A DNA stretch of 64,000 nt, taken from assembly GCA_037954235.1 (NCBI GenBank), contig JBBMOA010000017.1, forward strand, positions 16,886,527 to 16,950,526, read 5' to 3'. Origin of the DNA: Aulostomus chinensis (Eukaryota > Chordata > Actinopteri > Syngnathiformes > Aulostomidae). The stretch's first letter is position 1; every line of letters starts with the position of its first letter. The notes under the pieces were generated by a model. That model did not search any database. It was not told the origin of the DNA and saw only the letters and a program-made list of their open reading frames with translations. Below, piece after piece: positions 53,992-63,779 of the stretch. Both the position numbers and the translations under genes were made by a program.

Positions 53992-56029
53992 CAGCTCTTC
54001 CTCCACAAGTTTATTAAAACACAACACAATAGAAGCCGATAGGTGTACCGGACCCCTACCGTCAACAATGTCTCAACGCTGCTGGTATATAATTAAAGGA
54101 TTTAAATGGTCGGAGCCTATGAGGAATGACATGGCAATATGATTACTGTAGAACATACTGTACTGTGTAAAGCCTGCTGTTGCTCCACGATGATGTCATC
54201 TCCTTTGGGCCATTGCGGATTCCAGTTGCTTTGTGGGCCGGTGTCTGTGCTGCAAGAGGAGAGAGAAGAAGGGCAAAAATGCAGGAAATACTTTACCCCC
54301 CCCACCCCCACCCCCACCCCCAAGAACAGTTGTCACCTGTAAAGAGGCTGCACGTGAAAAGAAGTGGAAGGTACATATCTCACGTTGCTTAAATGCAGTA
54401 TTTATACATGTTCCTTCAGGGGTAAGAAGTATATTTAGTTGTATCATCAGCGGTGAGAAAGAAAAGTTTTCAGATACTTCCGAAAGTGTAAGTGCGGCAG
54501 TACTGTTGGTGAAGAATACTTCTTCATTTCCATTGTCTTACGTAATTGTAGCAGTAGGTTTGTAACTGACGTGCTAACTTGTGTGACATTCACTTTTTTT
54601 GCAGGAGTGTCTCACAAACTTTTGTAAACTACGGTGTTTTACTGGGAAGTGAGGAAAATCTTGGAGGCTCATCCCACCTGAGCCCTCGAATCAGCTGACC
54701 TTCTTTCGCCTTCTCCTATAAATCTAGTATATTTAATGGGGTCCTAGCTTCCAGCCAAAATCTTGTTTATTCTCACCTTGTCTTAAAAAAAAAGAACAAA
54801 AATGACCTTATGCAACAATATCATAGGAATTAGGATCGTTTCAAAAGCAAACCTGCCCTTATATGGAGTTGTAGAAACAAGCGTGTTTACTGTTTTTCTG
54901 ATAATGTGGAAAAAATCTTCAAAAAGTGGAAGTTTTCATGTAACGATCCTCAAGTAAAGTGACTGACCAGAGAAAAGTTACTTGTCGAGTAATTTCCCAC
55001 AACTGGTTTTGTTTTCCCCTCTTTCTTTAAACCAGCCGAGAACACAAAACTTGGTCGTATACTGCAGTAACTGCACACAAACGTGCCTAACAAGTACGAG
55101 TGTGTTCGTGTAGGGCCCCGGCAGCTTCACCCTGATTGTGTTTGTGTGTCCTTGCAACAAACATTCCAGCACAGTGCTCAAGCATCAGCTGTTTGCATTC
55201 ACGACAAGATACTCCAGTCTCAAGTATCCGCTAAAGCATCAGACCTTGAGAGACAGAGGCCACATCAAGGAGGTCAACAAAGAACCTGACACCCGGGAGA
55301 TACATTTGCATTGAGTCGAGAATGTAAAGCAACAACAGGACGTATAAAATGGCCTCCGAGGCACAAAACACTTAAGTGGCGAAACAACAACCTCCAAACT
55401 GCTGCCAGTTCCTCCTTATTGTCTTCTCTCAAGAGAAAGGACGATCTTTGAGGGACGCAGCGGACGGACGGTGAAAACTGATTCCAGGCCAGCTGAAAGT
55501 ACTCGGTTTAGCATCATATCGCGAGTCTAAACAACGATAAAAAACAAACGTGCAAACTATTAATCATCAGATTCAGAAGCCGATGCTCGCCACACCGCGG
55601 GAATAGATCGCTTTAATTGGAAAGAGACGAGAGTGACTTACTTTTTCAAAACTTGTGGAACTTGTTACATAAACTCTAAACATGACACCGGGTTACCATA
55701 AAGTCACTCCACGACTGTACGAGCTACAACAACACCGATTCACTTGCCTGCCAATAAACACTGTAACCTGAGGATACTGGAGACTGCGTCTGTCAACTGC
55801 AAAAGTTAATTTGCGTTTTTATACCGATACACCCCCCCCCTTCCTCCTTTCCTTTTTCCTCATCACCCACTTTCCAAATTCCCCACCCACCCATACACAC
55901 ATAACCCCCTCCCACACTCCTTTACCCATTGTGAAGCCATCAGATAGTGGCTTCCAGAAGTCCACACCTGTCTCAGGGCTATGCAGAGGAGATGGATCCA
56001 TGCATTTTGAGCATCAGATAGCCTCTAGC

Positions 56030-56120
56030 CAGGGTTAGTATTGATCTAACGCTTCACTGGCCCTTTGTGAGAGCAGCAGCTGCTTTCGGGGGCTTTTAGA
56101 TAAGCAATGCAAAGGGAATT

Positions 56121-56151
<31 letters not shown>

Positions 56152-56310
56152 CAATGTTCCTACATGAAAACCATCACTTAATTCAACACTCCATCGCTCT
56201 CTGGAATAAAATGTCCTCTCCCTTGACACGGAGCAGTAAATAAGCATTAAAACATCTGCCTTCGGGGGTAAAAAAAGCTGCTGGTATTAGAAATCACACA
56301 GTGATAATAC
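56030..56310. promoter_or_regulatory. Candidate sox11-proximal regulatory block split by a poly-T run
   Basis: Unique sequence on both sides of a (T)30 homopolymer (56122-56151). Words include AGCAATGCAAAGGG, CACTTAATTCAAC, GTAAATAAGCATTAAAAC and GTATTAGAAATCAC. It lies about 2.3 kb upstream of the sox11 TATA. Confidence 0.3.
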
Positions 56311-56559
56311 AGCTCTCTGAATCCTTTTTTTTTTTTTTTTGCACTGTTTAATCGTGTGTAATCTCTAGAGTGAAAATGAAATGAAAACACAACATGGATC
56401 CAGTAACTCTCTGTCTCTCTCTCTCTCTCTTCACGCCGATCACCAGTCACTGAATGAGTTGGTTGGTGTGGAGGGGAGGGAGGGAGAGAGTGGGTGGTTC
56501 ATGGGGGGGGGGGGGGGGTGTATTGCTGGTGCATCTGTGCGAGGCAGACATGGCGATGA

Positions 56560-56730
56560 GACCCTCCCTAAAATGACTCATAGGCTGTATGTGCGTCTGA
56601 CACCAGCACCTCATTCACAGCCAATAATGAGCCATGCTAATGAGCAGGACAGCCACCCTGCATGCTCATCATTAGGTCGTACTGTGATTCATGTCCAGCA
56701 GGAAACCATCAGAGATAGAGAGAGAGAGGG
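56560..56730. promoter_or_regulatory. Candidate sox11-proximal regulatory block
   Basis: Unique sequence with AAAATGACTCATAGG (AP-1-like TGACTCA), CAGCCAATAATGAGCC, GCTAATGAGC and CATCATTAGG, bounded by GA-type repeats. Confidence 0.3.
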
Positions 56731-57039
56731 AGAGAGATAAGCAGAGGGAGCAGGAGAGACCCCAAGCACTGAAGGTGACATTTAAAATGATATGGATGAT
56801 GAAAATGATTACTTAGAAGTCATCAGCCCACCCCCCAAAAAAATCTGCAGACCTCATTTCTAGGTGCAATGACATGTTATAATCCGCTGCTTGCGCACTA
56901 TGCGTTCCATACCGTATCCTATCGTTATATCAGTTCATTTGAAATAATCTGCTTGCATCCACGTCAGCACTGATCCAAAGAAAGATCCACTCCAATGAAC
57001 CCATCTTGAGGGAAAAGAAAGGGAAAAAAAACAAAACAA

Positions 57040-57220
57040 AAACAAAAACGTGCTGACAGTAAAACATGCACATGAACATGCGCCAACCTCCTGAGACCCT
57101 CTCTGCTCCGGCACATATATCTGATAAAGCTTAATCAGCACACGGGTGGTCATGATGAAGCATTTCAGCCCCCGATCTGCATCTGAGAGCCAGACAGGCA
57201 AGGAGGTTGTCTCCCTGCTA
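57040..57220. promoter_or_regulatory. Candidate sox11-proximal regulatory block
   Basis: Unique sequence ahead of the (TA)29 tract with CACATGAACATGCG, CTGATAAAGCTTAATCAGC (an inverted-repeat word, CTGAT...ATCAG) and GGTCATGATG. Confidence 0.28.
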
Positions 57221-57228
57221 AAAAGGCA

Positions 57229-57231
<3 letters not shown>

Positions 57232-57289
<58 letters not shown>
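57232..57289. repeat. (TA)29 microsatellite
   Basis: Uninterrupted TA run about 1.2 kb upstream of the sox11 TATA element; it could form a cruciform. Confidence 0.95.
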
Positions 57290-57292
<3 letters not shown>

Positions 57293-57509
57293 GCAATCCC
57301 TTTCTCTTTTCCTTCTTTTTTTTTCCCTGGCTGCCCCAGTAGAGACACTTCTTAAACCCCAGCTGGGGAAAATAAGGTGGCTGTGTGGGGGGAGGGTTTC
57401 AAAAGGGTAAGTGATTGCCCTCTAGGGGACGAAGCAGAGAGAAAAAAGAAGGACGTCTTATCGCCCCAGCCTCCAATAGCACTGCTGGCTGCCACCCAGA
57501 GCCAAGCCA

Positions 57510-57565
57510 AGCCAGGGCTGGGGTTGGGGTTGGGGTGGGGGAGTGAGGGGGGTGGGGGGTGGTGC
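57510..57565. repeat. G-rich tract, G-quadruplex-prone, upstream of sox11
   Basis: A series of GGGG blocks spaced by TT, T or A within 1 kb of the sox11 promoter. Similar G/C-block tracts lie at 53549-53607 and, on the other strand, at 30667-30696 and 54296-54322. Confidence 0.8.
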
Positions 57566-57723
57566 AGGAGGTAGATGCTACACTGCCTCTTGACACAGCA
57601 AACTCAGCAGGGAGCTTCCCATGGCTGACTGGCTAGGCAGCACAACCCAAATCCTACCATGTTATACTTCTTTCTAATTCTGGATTTTTAACTCATAAAA
57701 TATTAGTGTTATCAGATGAGTGA

Positions 57724-57727
<4 letters not shown>

Positions 57728-57755
<28 letters not shown>
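57728..57755. repeat. (GT)14 microsatellite
   Basis: Fourteen GT units, about 700 bases upstream of the sox11 promoter. Confidence 0.95.
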
Positions 57756-57757
<2 letters not shown>

Positions 57758-58039
57758 TGAGGAATATCATCTGATTCTAAACGATGATCCACATGTGCTT
57801 GTGATGCCCAGACATGTTAACCAAGATCCATAAAACCAGAATGTACTACTGACCTACTTCCTTCACTCACACAAACGCAGACGCGGAAACAAACAGGAGA
57901 GAGAGAGAGAGACAGAGAGAGAGAGAAAAGGAGGCGAAGCGAAATTGACTAGATGTGACAACACTTGTCCACTCGGAGAGAAAACTGTGAAATTTAAGAT
58001 GATATTATTGCATCGAGTCTCCACTAAAAGCCATTACCG

Positions 58040-58480
58040 GTTCCTAAAAATATATCCTTCAACAGCAGTCGAGGCAGGCTGGCGGGCGGGGAGGCGCGCT
58101 AACGCATCCAGCCGCCTGCAACAGTGTCCAAGCGCCACCTTCAGTATCCAACCTAAGGGAGGAAATAATCACATCTTTTTCCTCCAGAAACATCTGTAAA
58201 GACTATCAGTCTATTAGCGGAATACACTCGTTTTTTTAAATTATCTATAAACTCTAAAAATCGGGAGAACGCTCCTATTTCGTTATGCGCACTTTATTTT
58301 GGCGCATGATGTTCATCTCATGAGCGCGTATAGCGGCTAAGTGTGTGTTTAATATGCTTGTCTCGCCCGACGTGTTGCCCCAGACGCTGTGTGCCACAAA
58401 TCCCCACCTCCTCCACTCCAATGGGAGCTCGGGGAGAGAGGAATAAAAGGGTTAAGAGGAGTCTCGGATGAAGTCTGCTG
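58040..58480 (+). promoter_or_regulatory. sox11: sox11 core and proximal promoter
   Basis: A CpG-richer stretch directly upstream of sox11. Visible sites are a GC box GGGCGGGG (58084-58091), an E2F-like TTTGGCGC (58298-58305), a CCAAT box (58418-58422) and a TATA-like AATAAAAG (58442-58449), in the usual order and spacing. A TATA element there predicts transcription starting near 58470-58480, giving a 5' UTR of about 235 bases. A second CCAAT box in reverse (ATTGG, 58501-58505) lies just inside the predicted transcript. Start site and factor binding are inferred from motifs only. Confidence 0.7.
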
Positions 58481-58711
58481 GGCGGAGTGGAAGGGACGTG
58501 ATTGGATGGCTGGGTGTGACGCAGGGGACATGAAAAACCTGATAACTAGTTAAGAAGGCAGTTTGTAACTCTGGAAAAAGAGTGCAGAGCTTGAGACACG
58601 CATTACGCAGGACACGGACGAACCGGGCGCAAACAGCCAGAGTACAGCCGTCAGTGTGGGGCTGTTCGACACTGCGGCGTCCGGAAACAAAGTGAGAGGG
58701 AAGAAAGGACA
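58475..58711 (+). other. sox11: Predicted 5' UTR of sox11
   Basis: The region between the TATA-predicted start and the sox11 ATG. No intron acceptor is evident and the reading runs straight into the CDS with a good Kozak context (acaATGg). It holds one complete short upstream ORF (see separate entry). The upstream limit is an estimate from the TATA position. Confidence 0.6.
58506..58553 (+). other. Upstream ORF in the sox11 leader (15 codons)
   Basis: ATG at 58506 opens a 15-codon frame that contains a second in-frame ATG at 58530 and ends at TAA 58551-58553, 158 bases before the sox11 ATG. A further upstream ATG (58468, stop TGA 58531-58533) overlaps it but probably lies at or before the transcription start. 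Such an uORF could damp sox11 translation. No functional evidence is available from the sequence. Confidence 0.4.
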
Positions 58712-59824
58712 ATGGTGCAGCACACAGACAACAGCGAGACGGACGGGAGCATGTCGCGGGAGGCTACGGACTCGGAGGAGAGTGAATTTATGGCATGCAG
58801 CCCCGTTGCGATAAACCCGGACTGGTGCAAGACAGCGACCGGTCACATCAAGAGACCCATGAATGCATTTATGGTCTGGTCCAAAATCGAGAGGAGAAAG
58901 ATCATGGAGCAGTCGCCGGACATGCACAACGCCGAGATTTCCAAGCGGCTGGGGAAGAGGTGGAAGATGCTGAAGGACAGTGAAAAGATCCCGTTTATCA
59001 GAGAAGCCGAGAGGCTGCGGCTAAAACACATGGCCGACTATCCCGATTACAAGTACAGACCCAAGAAAAAACCAAAGCTCGACAGTTCGAAATCATCAGC
59101 ACCGTCTCCGGAGAAGTGCGGTAAAATGTCAAAGACTCCCAGTAAGAAGTGTTCCAAGATAAAGACTAAGAGCGGCTCCAAGTCCTCTCACGGCTACGCG
59201 GAGGACTGCGTGTTTCCCACTTTTAAAGTTACAAAGACTGTCAAAAGTGAGCTCACCGACGAGGACGACGACGACGAGTACGAGGAGGACTACCGGATGG
59301 GGATTAAGCCGCGGGATGAGGAGCGCCTGAGGCCGTATAACGTCGCCAAAGTTCCCGCGAGCCCAACTTTGAGCTCCTCGGCTGAATCCGAGGGGACGAG
59401 CATGTACGAAGAAGTACGGAACAACAACAACAGACTTTATTACAATATCAAAAACATTTCCAAGCAGAGCGCATTGCACGCCGCTTCTGTCTCACCAGCA
59501 TCCTCCAGGTCGGTCTCTACATCCTCCTCCTCCTCCTCTTCCTCCTCCTCCTCTAGCAGCAGCTCCTCTTCCGGCGAGGACGCGGACGATTTGCTGTTTG
59601 ACTTTAGTTTGAATTTCGCCCCCAGCGCCCCAGGCTCGGAGCTGGGTAACCCCAATTCAGGAAACCTCTCGCTGTCTCTTGTGGATAAGGACTTGGACTC
59701 CTTCAGCGAGGGCAGCCTGGGCTCTCACTTTGAATTCCCAGACTATTGCACGCCAGAACTCAGTGAGATGATTGCCGGGGACTGGCTGGAGGCGAACTTT
59801 TCCGACCTGGTCTTTACATACTGA
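58712..59824 (+). CDS. sox11: SOX11 transcription factor (SoxC group), complete single-exon gene
   Basis: A 370-residue HMG-box transcription factor that acts in the nucleus and, in vertebrates, promotes neurogenesis, neuronal maturation and organ development. Seen in the sequence: an acidic N-terminus with the SOX11-type EFMACSPVA segment (residues 25-33). The HMG box spans about residues 46-119, with RPMNAFMVW at 48-56 and flanking basic nuclear-localisation clusters ending in KYRPKKKPK. A Lys/Ser-rich linker follows, then a short acidic run (183-193), the SOX11-like RPYNVAKVPASPTLSSSAES block (207-226), a 17-Ser tract (271-287), EDADDLLFDF (289-298), and the SoxC C-terminal transactivation helix region (about 338-370) ending in SDLVFTY. 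K58 and M86 in the box, and the linker, fit SOX11 better than SOX4 or SOX12. The start ATG has A at -3 and G at +4. No intron is present, as is usual for SoxC genes. At 370 residues it is shorter than human SOX11 (441) because Gly/Ala-rich stretches are missing. The a or b teleost copy is not resolved. Confidence 0.98.
   Translation: MVQHTDNSETDGSMSREATDSEESEFMACSPVAINPDWCKTATGHIKRPMNAFMVWSKIERRKIMEQSPDMHNAEISKRLGKRWKMLKDSEKIPFIREAERLRLKHMADYPDYKYRPKKKPKLDSSKSSAPSPEKCGKMSKTPSKKCSKIKTKSGSKSSHGYAEDCVFPTFKVTKTVKSELTDEDDDDEYEEDYRMGIKPRDEERLRPYNVAKVPASPTLSSSAESEGTSMYEEVRNNNNRLYYNIKNISKQSALHAASVSPASSRSVSTSSSSSSSSSSSSSSSSSGEDADDLLFDFSLNFAPSAPGSELGNPNSGNLSLSLVDKDLDSFSEGSLGSHFEFPDYCTPELSEMIAGDWLEANFSDLVFTY
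58847..59068 (+). other. sox11: HMG-box DNA-binding domain of sox11 (residues 46-119)
   Basis: This segment encodes the sequence-specific HMG box, which binds the minor groove at (A/T)ACAA(A/T)G-type sites and bends DNA. It contains the SOX signature RPMNAFMVW and the helix 2-3 segment AEISKRLGKRWKMLKDSEK. The box looks intact with no missing core residue. It is the most conserved part of the gene and the best probe for orthology. Confidence 0.97.
59522..59572 (+). repeat. Poly-serine tract in sox11 (17 codons)
   Basis: Seventeen serine codons in a row (residues 271-287), written with a mixture of TCC, TCT and AGC. Mixed codons suggest selection for serine or an old expansion rather than recent single-codon slippage. 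Mammalian SOX11 has a serine-rich stretch at the equivalent place, just before the EDADDL motif, so this is a length variant of a known feature. Confidence 0.95.
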
Positions 59825-62010
59825 TTTAAAAGAAAGAGAGAAAAGAAAAGAAAGAAAAAAACCCGTTCTCTAGTAATAACAGAGAAGGGAGAAGTCAAAT
59901 TATACGTGTGTCCTGGTCGAGTTGTCCCCTATAGCCCTGCCTCCCTCCTTCCTCTTGGGAGGGAGGGGGTGGGATTTTTTTTTCTTGAAGGGGGGGGGGG
60001 GGGGTCCTGCATGAGGTGGAGGACCAAAGGAGGCAAGGTGAGGTTTTGAGGAGGAATGAGATGCTTATGAAGCTGGTAGCAAAAAAAAAAAGAAAAAAGA
60101 AAGAGAAAAAAAAAAGAAAAAAGGAAGCAAAAGTCTGCAGACGTTTTTTTTCTGGCAGCATGACAGGGTTTTATGGATTTTTTCCCCCCTACAGTAGGTC
60201 TACGTTTACTCTTCAGCTTAAACGGGCCACACACACAACAACAACAACAACAACAACAAAAAAGAGAAAAAAAAGGGAAAAAAACGTGAACTTCTATGCA
60301 TCCTATCCTCTTAAGACAAAAAATAAAAATCAAACTGCAGGGAGATGAAAAAAACGACTGTGGACTGACTCAAAGCAAATCTGTGAACTGACAATTGTTC
60401 AGGATGTTACTTTACAAACGGTTTATGTAATTTCTAAATGCCGCAAATGTTTGTTTTTGTCGTTTTTTTTTAATTTTTATTTTGTTTTCGTTTTTGTATC
60501 TGATTCCGTTTTACCTCCTCGTTTTGGATGAAAAAAAAAAAAAACAATTTTAAGCAGCCTAAACCTCAGCAGAACACACGTGTGGAGGAAACATTTTGAT
60601 ACATAACAGACCTCATCTTTTTAAAAGAAAAGTAAGATATTTTCAGGCATATTTTTGTACAGTTTAAAAAAAAAAAGGGAATGTTCTTACTGTGCTTTCA
60701 GTGAGTTTCAGGCACTTCTTCCCTTTATCATTTGTTTTTAGCATGCAAGGGAGTCCTGGTTTTAAGGATTAAGTTAAATTAAAACTTGCATCAAAAATGC
60801 CTTGTGATTTTAAACTAGGTTTTGTACAGTTGTAGAACAGATTTGTTGAGTATTTGTAGACAATACAATGGCATCATGGGGAACACATACCTCAGAGCTG
60901 GAACTAGTTTCAAGATTGTATATGTACTGTAATATAGTAAAGTTAGGAGTTTATGTATATCATACTCGTGATATGTGGATGGGTCCCAATCGCAGGTGTG
61001 AAACTGGATTTTGGTATTTTTATGGCACATACTGTTTTTTTGCCCCTCTTCATTTTTTTGTGCAATATATACTCCTAAGATACAGACCATCAACAATTGT
61101 AGCAAGTGATGGAAAAACAGACGTGTGCACTGTCAACATCATTTCATGTTATGATGCTGAAAGCCTGTCCGGGCAGAAATAAAGAGAAGAATAAAGCAAA
61201 ATCAGCTGGAACTGATACAAAACAAGATAATGTGGCCTGTGTGGTGTGATGCATACAATAGAAAACATTTTTGGGGGGAAAAAGGAAAGAAAAAAAAAAT
61301 CACACATTTGAATGTTATTTGACACAAGATTGGGAAGGTTTTGTTTTTGTTTTTTGACTCTGCAAATCTGATAGAAAATTAGGGGTAAAAAAAAAAAAAA
61401 AAAAAAAGTTCTGCAAAAACAAACCAACAAACCGATAACAAGGGCATAGTCTGATACCGTGGTGGTCTGGCATTACAAGTAAGCAAAAAAGAACATTCCA
61501 TAGTCCTGTTTCATAAAATGAAACTTTATTTTCAAACTGAAGACTGCCTTCTTTTTTTAAAAAACATTAACCATAAACCTGTATTTTTTAATTTCTTGCA
61601 CTTAAAAAAACAAACAAAAAAAAAAAAGCAGATATTGTTTATTTTTATGTGGGTCTCACATATGAAGTCAGTTTGATAAAAAGGTTTTGGAATATGACTT
61701 AATTATATGCCAAGACATATTGTTTTTTTGGTTTTGTTGTTGTTGTTGGAAGTTCTGGGCAGTAGTTATTTCACATTCCAAGTGTGAATCTGTCTTTGAC
61801 TCATCTTTTAATAAATAAGTACCTACCACCATCGACTGTCCTTTCAGTTTGTGAATATATGTACACAAATGTGTTATTTGTTGCGTTTGAAAAGGATGTG
61901 ATGACAGAATGATGCCTATTTTGTACATAGGCGGATGCTCTGATTATGGATGGGCTCAAACTAACATGTGAATTCACATTTAATAAAAAGAAAGAAAAAA
62001 AAGGAAAAGA
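59825..62010 (+). other. sox11: 3' UTR of sox11
   Basis: A/T-rich non-coding sequence after the sox11 stop, with poly-A and poly-T runs, a poly-G run (59991-60003), a CAA repeat (60236-60260) and no open frame worth calling. Long 3' UTRs are normal for SoxC genes. It carries several AATAAA signals (61178, 61190, 61810, 61982) and a Pumilio-type TGTACATA at 61923-61930. The end near 62010 assumes use of the most distal strong signal. A shorter form ending near 61215 is equally plausible. Confidence 0.6.
61178..61250 (+). terminator. Candidate proximal polyadenylation site of sox11
   Basis: Two AATAAA hexamers (61178-61183 and 61190-61195) are followed 36-55 bases later by a GT-rich downstream element (61231-61250). 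This is the classical arrangement for cleavage near 61205-61225. Confidence 0.55.
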
Positions 62011-62070
62011 TGTAAACTGCAGTGTTGAGATGCTTTACTGTATCTGCTTTTTTTTTTTCTCCTTGCACTT
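61982..62070 (+). terminator. Candidate distal polyadenylation site of sox11
   Basis: AATAAA at 61982-61987 is followed by an A-rich stretch, then GTGTTG and a long T-rich run (about 62049-62060) that could act as the downstream element. A third candidate AATAAA lies between the two sites at 61810-61815. Confidence 0.45.
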
Positions 62071-62109
62071 AAGCTGTATTTCACCCACCCCCCCCCTCTT
62101 CCTCCTCTC

Positions 62110-62345
62110 AGAAGAAATCCGTTTAAAGTGGACGCTGCGGCTTTAAGAAATTGAATTGCCCGCTCGCTTTGCGTTACGCGATGTGATTGGTGAGCTAGGC
62201 GGTCCCCATGGAGACAGAGCTGGAAACAGGAGCCGCTTGCTGCTCTCAGTGTGTGGGAGCAGTCAGTCTGTCTGGCCTCCATTCAGAAAAGTAGCAGCAG
62301 CAGCAGCACTGAACGGCTTGAGAGCTGCGAGGAGTGAAAAAAAAA
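62110..62345. promoter_or_regulatory. CpG-rich promoter- or enhancer-like block downstream of sox11
   Basis: About 235 bases that contrast sharply with the surrounding A/T-rich DNA. They contain 11 CpGs by hand count, a reverse CCAAT box (ATTGG 62186-62190), a near-palindromic RFX-type X-box GTCCCCATGGAGAC (62202-62215) and a short CAG run (about 62292-62308). The CCAAT-plus-X-box layout is typical of promoters or enhancers bound by NF-Y and RFX. It could start a non-coding transcript or act as a sox11 enhancer. No ORF fits. Confidence 0.4.
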
Positions 62346-63039
62346 AATTGACATATGCTCACTTAGAGATAAACAGTCGCACGAGTTCCAGGCAAATGAT
62401 GTTTAATCTATGAAGGAAGGAGAGGGGGGGAAAAAATCGTGAAAATGTGGAAATGTTTCTATTCTAGATTGTTAATCCTGCAAAAATGTCAGTGGAGTGA
62501 GGTAGTAGAGGGTCAGTGTGAGCTGGGAAGCTGCTTGTTGATCCACAGTCCACAAATATGCAGCTTACCTGATTTCCTCTTGGTGTATAAATTATATATT
62601 TTGTGTGAAACTAAATAAATGGTGAGGAAACAGCAAGACAAATGTCAAGAGCATCATACGCGTGTGCTGTTAGAGCATGAAATGAATCAAGAGCAAATAG
62701 GGAACTGTGTCTGATAAAGACATGTAAAGTAGCAGAGCAGGATTTAAAGGATGTTATCATTGTAAATGTCGCTCTGGTCCCTCTTAGACAGGCAACGCCA
62801 TGTCTCCTCGTGTGTGACGTCATATAAAATGCAATTAGGGTGTCAAAGAATGATTAATCTGTGAAAATATTAACTTTAAGTGATTACATCTTTTGTTGAG
62901 TGCACCCCCCCAATCCCCAAACCCCCCTTCTGTATCTCAAGAGGACCACCGGTGCGTCCTTTTGTCTCCTGCGAGGCGTGGCTGTACCACAGGTCCACCT
63001 TTTTAACTGATCCTAAACCAACCAGAAGCCACCCAGAGA
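62346..63039. other. Non-coding stretch downstream of sox11
   Basis: Unique, A/T-leaning sequence with a further AATAAA at 62614-62619 that could end a longer sox11 transcript or a downstream RNA. No coding region, structural RNA or transposon recognised. Confidence 0.6.
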
Positions 63040-63420
63040 TTTGTGTTCATTACAGCAATAGAATCTAATGATGAATATTCTCCATGCATGGCTGCGCAGG
63101 TACACGCCCACCCCCCTCCACCACCCCACCCCCCTACACACCCTCCTTCACCTCCCCTCCCTCTCTTTTCCTCTCCTTTGCAAATCTGTAATAAAACATT
63201 TATCTAGCTATTACTTTACCTGACCTATTGGTCAAAGTTGCTAATGGGTTCCACGGTTATTCCCAGTAGAATCTCAACATTGATTTTTGTGTTCCTCTGA
63301 AATATCTGCTCAGGGCTAATGCCACTGGTACATGGTGAAATGAAATTAGTGACCCGTTGAAATTTCCTTCTATTTCCTCCTTAAATAAATAAAGGGAAAT
63401 GTAGAATGCTCAGGAGATGC
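63040..63420. promoter_or_regulatory. Candidate conserved non-coding element downstream of sox11
   Basis: After a C-rich stretch (63105-63175) the sequence is unique and balanced, with CTTTGCAAATCTG, CTATTGGTCAAAGTTG (reverse CCAAT plus TCF-like), CAACATTGATTTTTG, GGGCTAATGCC and TGAAATTAGTGACC. Texture is enhancer-like. Confidence 0.33.
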
Positions 63421-63779
63421 TGAGAGAGAAAGAGAGAAACATCCCAGGAATCTAGAGAGAGAGAGAGAGAGGGAGGGAGAGGGAGGGAGAGGAGGGGATA
63501 TATTGTGACAACAAAAGAAAGTAATTTCCAATCCCTTGAGCTTTTAAATCATTCATACACCTCTGGATGTCACAGTCAAATGCTGTACGTGACACCTATA
63601 CAAAGACCCAAATACCCCCCTCCCTCCCTCCCTCCTCCTCCCCCTCTCTCTGCCACACAACTGCTTGAAGAGGACCTCTAAAATGTGTCGTCTATAGCGC
63701 TCAAATACAAAATTCCTCTGTGACTGGTGTCTGTCTCAGCCTCCTGACATTAAATCCACTCATAATAAAGCCCGTTTTG

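Larger units (their letters stand above)
53126..58039. other. Non-coding stretch upstream of the sox11 promoter
   Basis: Contains C, G and TG/G tracts (53273-53300, 53549-53607, 53952-53991, 54296-54322), octamer at 55304-55311, three motif-rich blocks (56.0, 56.6 and 57.1 kb), the TA tract and a GA tract (57898-57926). The 171-residue frame at 53350-53865 has no domain. No gene. Confidence 0.62.

Noticed and set aside
58550..58927. Open frames on the opposite strand and in other frames across sox11
   Set aside because: Shadows of the conserved sox11 coding sequence; the + strand frame has an intact SOX domain structure.
62498..62508. TGAGGTAGTAG, identical to the first 11 bases of let-7 microRNAs
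   Set aside because: The match ends after 11 bases and I see no complementary arm nearby to form a precursor hairpin; treated as chance.
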